Part shown: one piece after another, positions 6,124-16,200 of the stretch
Numbering within the stretch: the first letter of the stretch is position 1
Layout: every line of letters starts with the position of its first letter
Source of the DNA: Candidatus Syntrophosphaera sp.
Lineage (GTDB): Bacteria; Cloacimonadota; Cloacimonadia; Cloacimonadales; Cloacimonadaceae
Assembly: GCA_019429425.1 (NCBI GenBank)
Contig: JAHYIU010000012.1
Coordinates: forward strand, 1 to 34,448
DNA: 34,448 bases
Reading direction: 5' to 3'
Notes under the pieces: generated by a model
Seen by the model: the letters and a program-made list of their open reading frames with translations, nothing else
Databases searched by the model: none
What the model was told of the DNA's origin: nothing
Program-made: the position numbers and the translations under genes

Positions 6124-7932
6124 TCAGGCGCTGTTCTCTTCCCGTTTCCGGTCGGTATGGTTGAGTATCTTTTTACGCAGGCGAATGCTGTCCGGAGTAA
6201 TTTCCAGCAATTCGTCATCGCCCACATATTCCATTGCCTGCTCCAGACTGAAGATCCTTGGCGGGATCAGCCTGATGGCGTCATCTTTGCCGGCGGCGCG
6301 GTTGTTGGTGAGTTTTTTGCCACGGCAGACGTTGATGACCAGATCCTGGTCCTTGCTGTGCTGGCCCACGACCATTCCTCCGTAGACCTCTGTATTGGGG
6401 TTGATGAAGAGTGTTCCCCGGGGCTGGAAATTGTTAAGAGAGTAACCCAGCGCCACCCCGTTTTCCATGGCGATCATGGAGCCGTGCTGGGAGCCGGGGA
6501 TCTCGCCTTTGTATTGCTCATAGCCCAAAAAGCACTGGGTCAGGATTCCCGTGCCCCTGGTTTCGGTGAGAAACTCATTGCGGCAGCCGATCAAGCCCCG
6601 CGCTGGAACCTTGAAATCCAGCCGCGAATAGCCGTCGATCGCTGGAGTCATGCTCACAAGTTCGCCCTTGCGCCTGCCCATCAGGTCGATCACGGTGCCC
6701 ACAAATTCCTCCGCGACGTCGACCACGGCCAGTTCCATGGGTTCCATGAGTTTACCGTCCATTTCCTTGAACAGGACCCTGGGCTTGGAGATCTGAAATT
6801 CATAGCCTTCGCGGCGCATGTTTTCCATCAGGATGGAGAGCTGTAATTCACCCCGGCCTTTGACTGTGAAAGTATCGGCGGAATCTGTTTTTTCCACCAC
6901 GAGGGAGACGTTGGTCTGCAGTTCTTTTTGCAGCCTTTCCCAAATCTTGTTGGAGGTCAGCCATTTGCCTGACCTGCCCATGAATGGGGAGTTGTTGACC
7001 ACAAACTCCACGGCGATGGTAGGCTCATCAATGCTGAAGCTGGGAAGCGAAACCGGATCATCCTTGCTGGCGACCGTTTCGCCGATGTCGATCATTTCCA
7101 GTCCGGCCAGCGTGATGATATCCCCAGCGTGGGCGATCCTGACTTCCTTTTTGTGCAGGCCGTGATAGGTGAAGATGTTGCTTACCTTGCAGAGGTGTTT
7201 GGTGCCGTCGCGTTTGAGGAGCATCACCTCTTCGCCAGTTCTGAGGGTGCCGTTGTGGATCCTGCCTGTACCCAGCTTACCCAAATAATTGTCATATTCG
7301 ATGGCCGACGTCAGCATCTGGAAAGGTTTACGCCTGTCCCCCCGGGCGTCGGGAACGCAACGTACCACCATATCCAGCAGGGGAAAGATGTTCAAGCGCT
7401 CGTCGCCGATCTCATCGATCGCGTAACCGTCCTTTCCGGAAGCATAGATGACTGGGAAATCCAATTGCTCATGGTGCGCGTTGAGTTCCAGGAAAAGCTC
7501 GAAGATCATGTCCAGCACGTCATGCGGCCGGGCATTGGGGCGGTCGATCTTGTTGATCACCACCAGAGGTTTCAAACCCATTTCCAGGGCGTTTTTGAGC
7601 ACATACTTAGTTTGGGGCATGGGGCCCTCGAAGGCGTCCACCAAAAGCAGCACGGAATCCACCATTTTCATGATGCGCTGTACCTCGCCGCCGAAATCAG
7701 AGTGTCCGGGCGTATCCACCAAATTTATCTTATAGTCTTTATAGAACAGCGAGGCATTCTTGGAGAATATTGTTATTCCGCGTTCTTTTTCGATGTCGTT
7801 GGAATCCATTATCCTTTCCACCACTTTCTCGTTGGCCCGGAAAACTCCGGTTTGGCGCAGCATTGCGTCAACCAGGGTGGTTTTGCCGTGATCCACGTGC
7901 GCGATAATGGCTATGTTCTTGATCTTATGCAT
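6124..7932 (-). CDS. typA: Ribosome-associated GTPase TypA/BipA
   Basis: Translational GTPase of the EF-G/LepA superfamily that acts on the ribosome, helping 50S assembly and stress or cold adaptation. 602 residues, normal length. G1 is AHVDHGKTT (residues 11-19), G2 lies in KERGITIF, G3 is DTPGHSDF and G4 is NKIDRPNARP (about 126). EF-Tu domain II, two EF-G-like domains and the BipA-specific C-terminus follow (RGLIGCRNEFLTETRGTG, then LFINPNTEVYGGMVVGQH and the KKLTN region). The ATG at 7932 has AGAAGGA in front. It is transcribed divergently from the RNA helicase, and the next gene on the strand is the riboswitch-controlled propeller. Confidence 0.96.
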   Translation of the reverse strand: MHKIKNIAIIAHVDHGKTTLVDAMLRQTGVFRANEKVVERIMDSNDIEKERGITIFSKNASLFYKDYKINLVDTPGHSDFGGEVQRIMKMVDSVLLLVDAFEGPMPQTKYVLKNALEMGLKPLVVINKIDRPNARPHDVLDMIFELFLELNAHHEQLDFPVIYASGKDGYAIDEIGDERLNIFPLLDMVVRCVPDARGDRRKPFQMLTSAIEYDNYLGKLGTGRIHNGTLRTGEEVMLLKRDGTKHLCKVSNIFTYHGLHKKEVRIAHAGDIITLAGLEMIDIGETVASKDDPVSLPSFSIDEPTIAVEFVVNNSPFMGRSGKWLTSNKIWERLQKELQTNVSLVVEKTDSADTFTVKGRGELQLSILMENMRREGYEFQISKPRVLFKEMDGKLMEPMELAVVDVAEEFVGTVIDLMGRRKGELVSMTPAIDGYSRLDFKVPARGLIGCRNEFLTETRGTGILTQCFLGYEQYKGEIPGSQHGSMIAMENGVALGYSLNNFQPRGTLFINPNTEVYGGMVVGQHSKDQDLVINVCRGKKLTNNRAAGKDDAIRLIPPRIFSLEQAMEYVGDDELLEITPDSIRLRKKILNHTDRKREENSA

Positions 7933-8145
7933 TTTATCCTTCTGATGGGGTGTTTGCTCGCCATGTTTGTCTATATGGCATATCCGTCAATGCAAGTTAT
8001 TCGCGCGCTTGTTCGCGACACGCCATACACCTGCAATTTCACTGCCGCCCCAGCCCCGTAACTCATTGTTTTTTGTACAAATTCCTTTACAAAAGCACCC
8101 TTCAGGGAAAGCTGGCGACAAATTCAACATTAAGGACCCCAATCT

Positions 8146-9828
8146 GTGACAAAATTCACCGACATAACCTTACCTGAGCCTCTTTTACGCGCAGCAGCAG
8201 ACCTGAATTATGAGACTCCCACCCCGATCCAGGACCAGGTGATCCCCTGGCTGCTGGAAAACGACAACGACCTCATCGCGCTGGCCCAGACGGGCACCGG
8301 AAAAACCGCAGCCTTTGGCTTTCCAATACTGAGCCAGACAGACATAGAAAAACCCACCGTGCAGAACCTTATCATTTGTCCCACCCGCGAACTCTGCCTC
8401 CAGATAACCAAGGACCTGGAATCATACGCTAAATACATACCCCGGATCAAAACCGCGGCTGTTTATGGCGGGGCTTCCCTCCAGAAACAGAAGGATGCCA
8501 TCAAAGCTGGCTTGCATATCGTGGTCGGCACTCCCGGCCGGATCAACGATTTCATCCGCCAGAACGTGCTCAAGCTGGACCAGGTGGGACGCCTCGTGCT
8601 CGACGAAGCCGATGAGATGCTCAACATGGGCTTCAAGGATGATTTGTTCGAGATCATGGGCCACACTCCCGCGGAGAAGCAAATCCTGCTGTTTTCCGCC
8701 ACGATGCCCAAAGAGGTGGCAAATCTGGCCCGGACCTTCATGAAAGATCCCCATCAGATCAGCGTTGGCAACCAAAACCAAGGCGCGGACAACATCAGCC
8801 ATTTCTACTACAAGGTCCACGCCAGGGACAAATACAAGGCTTTGAAGCGGATAGCGGACATGAGCCCCAAAATCTACGGGATCATCTTTTGCCGCACCAG
8901 GGCCGAAACACAGGAGATCGCCGACAAGCTTCAGCACGACGGCTACAACGCCGACGCCCTCCACGGCGACCTTTCGCAGGGACAGCGGGAACTGGTTATG
9001 AGCCGGTTTCGCACAAAATACGTCCGCCTGCTGGTGGCTACGGACGTCGCGGCGCGGGGACTGGATGTGGACAACCTCACCCATATCATCAATTTCAGCG
9101 CCCCCACCGATCCCGACATCTACATTCATCGCTCTGGCAGGACAGGCCGGGCCGGTAAAAGCGGGATTTCAGCCACCATCATCCATACCAAAGAGATCGC
9201 CGCCTTGAAAGCCATGGAAAAACGCCTGGGACGCGAGATCACGCTGGCCAAGGTGCCCGGAGGACGAGAGATATGCGAGAAGCAGCTCTTCCAGTTTATC
9301 GACACCGTCGAGAGGATTGAGGTGGACACAGCCCAGATCGAATCCTTCCTTCCCAATGTCTACAAAAAACTCAGCTGGCTGACCCGCGAGGAATTGATTC
9401 AGCGCTTTGTCTCCGTGGAATTCAACCGCTTTCTGAATTACTATAAGGACATTTCTGACCTAGACACCGTGGGCGACATCAGCTCTCGCGAGGAGAAGCG
9501 CAGCTTTGCTTTCAAGACCTTCAAACTGGGGATCGGCTATTCAAAGCAACTCACCAAACGTGAACTGATGCGCTATATCAACCAGCTGAAAGTGACGCGC
9601 AGCCTTGAGATAGGCCAGATCGACATCTATCCTGAGCATACTTTGGTGGAACTGGACGCGGAATTCGAGAACCAACTGCTCAAGGCCTTCAGCCGCAACA
9701 AATACAAAGGCGTGGCCTTCAGGGCTGAAGTGGTCGAGTCCGCGCGCAGAAAACGCTTTACCAAAGACGAACATAGGTCCGTGGCTCCCAATAAAGCGAG
9801 AAAATACCAGGGCTGGGCCGAGGGTTAA
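8146..9828 (+). CDS. DEAD-box ATP-dependent RNA helicase (DeaD/CsdA-like)
   Basis: Cytosolic RNA helicase of 560 residues. The Q motif is PTPIQ (25-29), Walker A is AQTGTGKT (47-54), motif Ib is TPGR, motif II is DEAD (153-156), motif III is SAT (184-186), and motif VI is HRSGRTGR (328-335). After the two RecA domains a C-terminal extension of about 190 residues ends in a region resembling the DbpA-type RNA-binding domain and a basic tail (ARRKRFTKDEHRS), as in cold-shock DeaD/CsdA proteins active in ribosome assembly and RNA decay. The start is GTG, with AAGGA 9 nt upstream; no ATG fits. It is divergent from typA, another ribosome-linked gene. Confidence 0.93.
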   Translation: MTKFTDITLPEPLLRAAADLNYETPTPIQDQVIPWLLENDNDLIALAQTGTGKTAAFGFPILSQTDIEKPTVQNLIICPTRELCLQITKDLESYAKYIPRIKTAAVYGGASLQKQKDAIKAGLHIVVGTPGRINDFIRQNVLKLDQVGRLVLDEADEMLNMGFKDDLFEIMGHTPAEKQILLFSATMPKEVANLARTFMKDPHQISVGNQNQGADNISHFYYKVHARDKYKALKRIADMSPKIYGIIFCRTRAETQEIADKLQHDGYNADALHGDLSQGQRELVMSRFRTKYVRLLVATDVAARGLDVDNLTHIINFSAPTDPDIYIHRSGRTGRAGKSGISATIIHTKEIAALKAMEKRLGREITLAKVPGGREICEKQLFQFIDTVERIEVDTAQIESFLPNVYKKLSWLTREELIQRFVSVEFNRFLNYYKDISDLDTVGDISSREEKRSFAFKTFKLGIGYSKQLTKRELMRYINQLKVTRSLEIGQIDIYPEHTLVELDAEFENQLLKAFSRNKYKGVAFRAEVVESARRKRFTKDEHRSVAPNKARKYQGWAEG

Positions 9829-9952
9829 GACCCAAGCCTGATCATCTGGGGGATCCGGCAGCTCTTGTGTTTATCTGGTCAAGCTGAGCCTGCCGGACGT
9901 CGTCCACCGATCACAGGCCTCATTCTCGCTCCTTTTGCCGCTACTGGTTTCG

Positions 9953-9989
9953 CCCAACACACTCCGAACGAAATAAGGACTGTGTTGGG
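9953..9989. repeat. Dispersed palindromic repeat, copy A
   Basis: CCCAACACA (9953-9961) pairs with TGTGTTGGG (9981-9989), a perfect 9-bp stem, with a further TCC/GGA pair inside. It lies 124 nt after the helicase stop. It resembles copies B (20551-20589) and C (31504-31536) in stem sequence (ACACA/TGTGT), size and the CCGAAC motif, and is followed by a similar ACTGG-containing flank. Confidence 0.55.
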
Positions 9990-10090
9990 TGAGTGTACAA
10001 CTGGTATGGGCAGAGGTTCTGGATCTGGCGGGAGTTTGACAGTAAAGCGGCTCAAATACCGCATGCCTTTCCAGACCAGCAAAAAAAAGC

Positions 10091-10119
10091 TTGCCAAAAA
10101 AATGAGCTTGAAATATGGT
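10091..10119 (+). promoter_or_regulatory. Candidate promoter of the secreted protein gene
   Basis: TTGCCA (10091-10096, 5 of 6 to TTGACA), a 17-nt spacer, then TATGGT (10114-10119, 4 of 6). A leader of about 70 nt follows, containing an inverted repeat ATATTCC/GGAATAT (10134-10140 with 10151-10157). Confidence 0.4.
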
Positions 10120-10198
10120 GCGTTTATAGAGGAATATTCCCTGAAATCAAGGAATATGGACGGTTCAGGGGTTTTCCCGCATGTCAGGAGATAACACA

Positions 10199-12010
10199 AT
10201 GAGAAAGAAACCAGCTTTGGCTTTGCTCCGAATTACAGTTTTTATCGCCTTGTTAATTTTACCTTTGTCAGTTTCGGCGCAGGCGCTGCTGACCTTTGAG
10301 GTCGACGACCTGGAAGCCTACAACCGCAGCGGAAACTGGATCTACGATGCCGACGGGCCCGGCTTTCCAACCCACGACGGGAATTGGTTCACTTTCAGCC
10401 CTGATCCCAGTTATCTTTTCCACTACTTCGCGGAAAGGTACATCCACGACAACGGCACCACCACATCCTTGGTCTGCATCGAGGAAAACGTGCCTCTGGC
10501 CACCGATCCCAGCCAGATGGACATGATCTTCACCGAGTTTGACATGGTGGCTTTCAGAAGGTTAAACAACATCGATCCACTGGCCCCTTGGGATATGCCG
10601 GGCCAGTCAGCAGACGAGCGCGTCTATGCCAATGCCACCGGCTACATCACTTTTAACGGTGTTCCGGTGCTGACCATCGTCAGCGCCACCTTCGTGATCA
10701 CCACCCCCTATCCCAGCGAGGATCAGGTCCGGGCACTCAGCCCCTATCTGGCTTCCTGGACCGGAGACATTGGCTCCGGCGCGCCCCAGACTGGATATGG
10801 CTTTGGCGACCTCGATCTAGCCAACTGTGATCCTGATTGGGCAGCCTTGTTTGCCGGCTCAGATTACAAAGTCCAGATGAACATGGTCGGAATCACCTCA
10901 ACCGTGAGCCCGCTCTACGGCTGGTTCGATTTCGACTTGGAAGTCCTTCCCTCCCCGGTTCCCTTTGAGGCCAACAACATCTATCTTGACCTGACCAGCC
11001 TTCCCCAGAGCATCGATTTTCCGCTAATGTCGGCTGGAGTTGATGTTACCGCGGGCGAACCCGCCGGCCAGTACAACAACATGCAGCACATCTACCTCAA
11101 CGAGATCGGGATCGCGCCGTTGGGCACCCTACCGGACGGAGTGGTTGACCTAGCCCCAAAATACTGGGAATTGGGCAGCACCCTGACATCCTTCAACGCA
11201 GATATCCGCTTTACCCTCACCAACAGCGAACTTCCCGGGCCGCCTGAGAACCGGCGGATCCTCCACCGGCAAATATGCCGTGAAGGCGATGATCCATTGC
11301 CTTGGACGCTTTGGACCAACTACACCTTGCTGAGCCCCACCACCATCGTGGCCAACAACGTATCTCAGATCGGGGAATTCACCGTGGCTTCGATACAGGA
11401 CCAAAACGTGCCTGTCGTACTGAGCAGCTTCAACGCGGTGGCGACCGCCCAAAATAAGGTTCAGATCAACTGGAGCAGCCAGACGGAAAGCCAGATGGTG
11501 GGATACCGCCTCTATCGCGGCTTCAGCGCGGAACAGGCAGCCGCGGGTTTGCTGGACCATCCCTTGATCCCGGCAACCAACTCCAGCACTCTGCAGACCT
11601 ATTCGGTGACCGATGAAAACGTTCAGATCGGTTCGACCTACTTCTACTGGCTGGAAGCCGTTGACTATACCAGCAGTGAATTCTTCGGCCCTGTCAGCGT
11701 TTCGGTCACAGGCAACGTCCCGCCCGTGCTTCCGGGAGAAACTTCCCTGCAGAACGCCTATCCCAATCCTTTCAAAACCGGGAACAGCACCAACATCGAA
11801 GTTGCCATCAAAGCAGGGGAAAATGGTATCATATCCATTTACAACATGCAGGGCCAGTTGGTCAAGACCTATAAGGTAAGCGAAGGGATCCACTCCATCG
11901 CTTGGAATGGAACAGACGGCAAAGGTAAAGCCTGCGGCAGCGGGATCTATTTCTATAAGCTCAGAACGCCCTCTTTCAGCCAGACCCGCAAGATGGTCAT
12001 CATCAAGTAA
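10199..12010 (+). CDS. Large secreted protein with Fn3-like domain and C-terminal sorting tail
   Basis: 603 residues. The ATG at 10199 has AGGAG 8 nt upstream; an earlier in-frame ATG at 10181 would overlap that site and is less likely. A signal peptide (MRKKPALALLRITVFIALLI ... VSAQA) comes first. A region of about 370 residues with no recognised domain follows. A fibronectin-type-III-like module comes next (VVLSSFNAVATAQNKVQINW ... GYRLYRG ... YFYWLEAVD). The end is a Por-secretion-like tail (LQNAYPNPF ... ISIYNMQGQLVKTY ... GIYFYKL ... KMVIIK). This layout is typical of cell-surface proteins of FCB bacteria. Function unknown. It is a single-gene unit with its own candidate promoter and a strong terminator. 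Confidence 0.85.
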   Translation: MRKKPALALLRITVFIALLILPLSVSAQALLTFEVDDLEAYNRSGNWIYDADGPGFPTHDGNWFTFSPDPSYLFHYFAERYIHDNGTTTSLVCIEENVPLATDPSQMDMIFTEFDMVAFRRLNNIDPLAPWDMPGQSADERVYANATGYITFNGVPVLTIVSATFVITTPYPSEDQVRALSPYLASWTGDIGSGAPQTGYGFGDLDLANCDPDWAALFAGSDYKVQMNMVGITSTVSPLYGWFDFDLEVLPSPVPFEANNIYLDLTSLPQSIDFPLMSAGVDVTAGEPAGQYNNMQHIYLNEIGIAPLGTLPDGVVDLAPKYWELGSTLTSFNADIRFTLTNSELPGPPENRRILHRQICREGDDPLPWTLWTNYTLLSPTTIVANNVSQIGEFTVASIQDQNVPVVLSSFNAVATAQNKVQINWSSQTESQMVGYRLYRGFSAEQAAAGLLDHPLIPATNSSTLQTYSVTDENVQIGSTYFYWLEAVDYTSSEFFGPVSVSVTGNVPPVLPGETSLQNAYPNPFKTGNSTNIEVAIKAGENGIISIYNMQGQLVKTYKVSEGIHSIAWNGTDGKGKACGSGIYFYKLRTPSFSQTRKMVIIK

Positions 12011-12027
12011 CCCAAGCAACAGCTATG

Positions 12028-12058
12028 AAAAGCCCCGGAAATCACCGGGGCTTTTTTT
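12028..12058 (+). terminator. Rho-independent terminator of the secreted-protein gene
   Basis: AAGCCCCGG and CCGGGGCTT form a perfect stem around an AAATCA-type loop and are followed by a T7 run, 18 nt after the stop at 12010. The A-rich 5' flank would also let it act on the minus strand for the convergent radical SAM gene. Confidence 0.9.
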
Positions 12059-12082
12059 ATAATTTTCGTAAATTATGGCAGT

Positions 12083-13096
12083 TCAGCTGTAGTTGCAGCC
12101 CAGGCAGCCTTGCAATATTTCGCCTGTCCTGGTCCGTTGGGCTTTCCTGAGCTCGCGCATGGCCGAACCATTCCAGATATCCAGGAGCGAATCGGAACAG
12201 ACATCTCCGAGGAAATGCAGCTTTTGCGGGTCTATGGAACACCCCTTGGCTGGGCAGAGGGGGACTCGGCCATCAGGCCTGATCTGGAGATCCTTGAAGG
12301 GAATGGAGCAGACGGGAATGGTGGACTGCGCTTCGGCTGGTGTGCTGAAGACATCGCTGGAGTAATCGCTTTCCGGATGCTTGAGCAGCAATTGGGGCAG
12401 CACAGAGTCCGCGTATCTGCGCCAAAAACGGGTTTCCTGCCATTCCCGGGCCTTGGTCGAGGGACGCAGCATCAGCCTGACCTTAATGAAAGTTTTGCTT
12501 TTCTGGCTGTCCCTTTGTTTCTTCATGTGCCTCAGGTTGCGGATCAGCCTTTCATAGTTGGCTCCCAGGCGCGAACTTTCATAAACCGCTGCCCCTCCGG
12601 CATCGATGGAGATCTCGATCAGGTTCACTCCCGAAGCCAGGATCTCATCTATATTGTGGGGGTCCTGCCATTGCCCGTTGGTGATGATGGAAAGATAGCG
12701 GGTCAGCGGTGCCAATGCCCGGAGCATATTCGCACAGTTGGGATGGAGCATGGGCTCGCCGCCGCCGATGCGGATCCGATTGATCTTCGCCTCGCGCTGC
12801 CGCTTGAGCAGGCAGGCAAAAACTTCATCACTCATCATGGTGCGGGGATGGGGAAAGAGCGGGTTGTTGCAATATACGCATTGCAGGTCGCAGGCGTCGG
12901 TGAAATCGATTGACAAGAGCGGAGGCTTGGCAGCGTCCGGGAGCCGAAAGGGATACTTGAGTGTGATCAGTTCCAGGAGTGGGATACCGCGGCTGAAGAC
13001 ATGGGCGTTGAGGCGCAGGTAATAACCCCAGTGGGAAGCCATCCAGGCGAGGCTGCGATACTTTTTCAGGCCGGTCAGCGTTTCTTTTTCAGGCAA
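12083..13096 (-). CDS. Radical SAM protein with SPASM-type C-terminus
   Basis: 337 residues. The radical SAM 4Fe-4S motif is CDLQCVYC (Cys69, 73, 76, spacing Cx3Cx2C), followed by IRIGGGEPMLHP (SAM-binding GGE) and SIDAGG. A SPASM-like set of cysteines ends the protein: VCSIPFKDLQIRPDGRVPLC, CPAKGC, DVCSDSLLDIWNG and GCLGC. Such enzymes modify peptides or carry out difficult carbon chemistry. No precursor peptide or partner gene is visible nearby, so the substrate is unknown. The start is TTG at 13096 with GAGGA just before it; the first in-frame ATG (codon 19) would give a shorter N-terminus. It lies after the subtilisin gene on the same strand but a hairpin separates them. Confidence 0.85.
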   Translation of the reverse strand: MPEKETLTGLKKYRSLAWMASHWGYYLRLNAHVFSRGIPLLELITLKYPFRLPDAAKPPLLSIDFTDACDLQCVYCNNPLFPHPRTMMSDEVFACLLKRQREAKINRIRIGGGEPMLHPNCANMLRALAPLTRYLSIITNGQWQDPHNIDEILASGVNLIEISIDAGGAAVYESSRLGANYERLIRNLRHMKKQRDSQKSKTFIKVRLMLRPSTKAREWQETRFWRRYADSVLPQLLLKHPESDYSSDVFSTPAEAQSTIPVCSIPFKDLQIRPDGRVPLCPAKGCSIDPQKLHFLGDVCSDSLLDIWNGSAMRELRKAQRTRTGEILQGCLGCNYS

Positions 13097-13127
13097 TTGG
13101 TCCTCACAATCTTGGTGTCATGAGAAA

Positions 13128-13183
13128 CACCGGAAGCTTTTGGACGCTGCCCGGCTAGGCTTGTGGTCCGGAAACTTCCGGTG
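13128..13183 (-). terminator. Large inverted repeat, probable terminator of the subtilisin gene
   Basis: CACCGGAAGCTTTTGGAC (13128-13145) and GTCCGGAAACTTCCGGTG (13166-13183) form an 18-bp stem with three mismatches or wobbles around a 20-nt loop, 31 nt after the stop of the subtilisin gene. Only a short T-rich run (TTTCT) follows on the minus strand, so termination may be partial. Confidence 0.5.
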
Positions 13184-13213
13184 ATTCATTGGGCTAATAT
13201 TTAATGTTTCCGG

Positions 13214-16200
13214 TTATTTCATCAACACCATCTTGCGGGTGGAGGAGAATTTTCCGGATTTCATGCGATAGAAATAGACGCCACTGCTGACAGGGGAGCC
13301 ATTGTCGTCGGTTCCGTTCCATTCCGCCTGGTGTCTGCCGGCGGGAAGGTTCGTGTTCAGCAATGTCCTTACCAACTGCCCCTTCTGATTGAAGACCTCG
13401 ATGCTGACCGCGTCATTGGAGGCAAGCTCAAATCTGATCTGGGTGCTTGGGTTGAAAGGATTGGGGAAATTTCCGCTGAGGCCGGTGGCAACCACAGGGA
13501 TGTAGTTATCTTCAACGGGAGTATATTGATAGACGTTCCCAGCCCGGTTGTAGGTACCCATGTAGCAGGGCCACTGGATGCTTTGGGCGGGACGTTTGAT
13601 ATCAATAACAAAGAACCCCGCATCGTTGGGGATCGCGATATCGAGATCACCGTCCAAGTCCACATCTGCCAACGAAGCGGAAACCTTGATGTTTCCCGTG
13701 ATGTTGATCGGGAAGTTGCTGGATTCGGTGCCGTCCAGACGGACGCTGTGCAGGAAACCGTTGGTATCGCCGAAGATGATGCCGGCATAGTCATCGTTGT
13801 CAAAGCGGGCTACAGTGGGGGTGCATTCAACAGCCTGGCCGACGTTGATGGGTGTTCCGGGCAGGTCAGTTCCGTTCGAGTTTAGGATATTGATTACACC
13901 AGCCGCCCCTATCACGATGATCTCCTGTGTGCCGTCGTTGTTGACATCCGCGACTACAGCTCCGGTCTTGATCTGGCCGCCGACGTTCTTTTCAAAGAAC
14001 AGGCTGCCGTCATGGTTGAAAGCCTGGATATAGCCGGCAGTGCTGGTGTTGACAATGATCTCGGGATGGGTGTCCGCGTCCAGGTTGGCAATGGTGATGG
14101 GGTTTTGGCTTCCGCCCCGCATGGCGACCGGAAATCCCGGAAGGTTCTGACCCGTGGCGCTGTTGATGGCGCTCAGGTTGCCGTTCAGGGTGGCGACCAG
14201 GATCTCGTGGACACCGTCTCCGTTCAGATCAGCGATGGCAGGTGGTCCAAGCACGGCCCCGCCAACGCTGACGGGAAAGTTCGGATAATCAGAGCCATCG
14301 GCATTGAGCACAATAAGGTTGCCGGTCTGGGTGGCAGTGATGATCTGGCGCTGTGCGTCCATTTCCAGGGAGGCGATGACTGGGCCTGCGCGCAGCGTTC
14401 CCCCAGCCGGAACCGTCCAGAGCACGTTTCCGTTCTGGTTGAAAAGCATTATGCTGTTATTGGAAAGTGAGGCGGCAAATTCCTTCAAACCATCCGCGTT
14501 GACATCGCTCATGGCAAAGGAGCCAACTACCGCGGCCCCGGCCTGGATGGGGAATCCGGGAAGCATGGTCACTCCGTCTGATTTCATGGCGCGGATGTTG
14601 CCGGATTGGTCGCCAAAGATGATCTCCTTGTCGGGCTGGGTGTCCAGATTGTAAAGAACGGGGCTTGAAGTTGAGGCACCGCCGACGTTGTATGGCCAGC
14701 CGTGCTGGATTAGCGAGAGTTCTGCGCTGAAGGGCAAAACCTTGGTGTAGGGGAAGGGAGCATCGGCATTGGCCGATACTGATAGTTCAAAAGGAATGGG
14801 CTCTGAAGGCAGAGAGGCCACGGTGCTGATTTTGAAGGGCTGGCTGTTGTTCCACATGGTGCTGCCAGGGGTCAGGTTGCCATAGCTGGCGGTAGCATCG
14901 ATGATGGTTACTCCGGGATAGTTGCAACTCAGCGTGGCGACCAGGTTTTCGGCTGTCAGCCAGGCCAGTCCGTTATCGGAGAGATAGTTGTTCAGCGAAA
15001 CCTTGAGCCTGACGACTTCGCCGGGATTGGCGACTCCGTCTCCGTCGCCTGAGAATTCCTCTAGCATGGTGTCGTCTATGGTGATGTTGGGTATCTTGTC
15101 ATACATGGTGGCGGCAAAGGCGTTGACCCTGCCGGCTCCCAGAAGACCGTCACCCTGGTTGTTTATGTAGGTGGGATTCACGTCGTAGATATAATCTGCT
15201 GTTAGCATCAGCCTTTGCCTCAACTGGGCGGGGGTCATGGTCGGATGCAAAGCTTTGACCAGGGCTGCCACACCGGCCACGACAGGCGAGGCCATCGAAG
15301 TGCCGTCATAGGCATCGTAGCCGTTGTTGGCAATGATTGTGGAGAGAATGCCTTCGCCCGGCGCGCAGATGTCTATGGGCAAACCGTAGTCTGAAAATCC
15401 TGACTTGACGTCGTTCTGGCCAGTGGAAGCCACACATAGGGCATTGGTGCAGTCGGCGGGATAATCCTGATAGGAAGAGGTGTGCTCCATGTTCTCGTTT
15501 CCCGCGGCGGCTATGACCAATGCACCGAGAGCGGTGGCGTAGTTCACGATGGAATTGGGATAGGTCCCGCTTCCAGTGCTGCCCCAGCTACAATTGATGA
15601 TATGGGCGCCAACCTCGGCGGCGTATTTGACCTGGTCATAGGCGTAGGAAATACCGGTGGAATTGCTGGTATTGGAAGAGCCTTTGCAGGAGATGATGGA
15701 AACGATGGGTGAGGTGCCGACTACGCCGATGGCGTTGTTGCCCACTGCCGCGGCGCATCCAGCTACGTGTGTGCCATGGTCGTTGGCTGTCCAGGTTTGG
15801 ATGGGATTGTTATCATTGTTGTAAAAGTCCCAGCCCACGAGGTCGTCGATCTTGTTTCCGCCTTCGCCAGCGTCAACACCGTCGCCGCCGGATATGGTGC
15901 CGGCATCCCAGTTGATGGTCATGCCTGGCGCTTCGGCTGGATTGATCCAGATGTTGGCACGCAGATCGGGGTGGTTCCATTTGACGCCTGAATCGGTGAT
16001 GGCCAGCTTCACATCGAATGAGCCCTGGATGTAGTCCCAGGCTTCATAGCTGCGGATCCGGGCGTGCACATATTGGGAGGTGACCATCGGATCATTGGGT
16101 ACGAATTTGCTGCGCACAATACCTTCCAACTCCGCGTAGAGCAGGTTTTCGTTCTGGGCCAGTTCCTCGACAGCGTCGTCGATCCTGTCGTCAGAGTCCA

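Larger units (their letters stand above)
9829..10198. other. Intergenic region with palindromic repeat and leader of the secreted-protein gene
   Basis: 370 nt without a convincing gene. Short open frames here (for example 9865-10194 in both directions) show no domain and cross the palindrome. The region holds copy A of the dispersed palindrome, a promoter-like pair and a leader hairpin, all listed separately. Confidence 0.6.

Noticed and set aside
8061-8145. Promoters for typA and the helicase in the divergent gap 7933-8145
   Set aside because: TTGACG and TTTACA-like boxes are present but no acceptable -10 box lies at 16-18 nt, so no call was made.
13571-14700. Repeated segments as a possible CRISPR or DNA repeat array
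   Set aside because: The periodicity is protein-level (FG-GAP-like blades) and the DNA repeats are too diverged; no CRISPR array was seen in the window.
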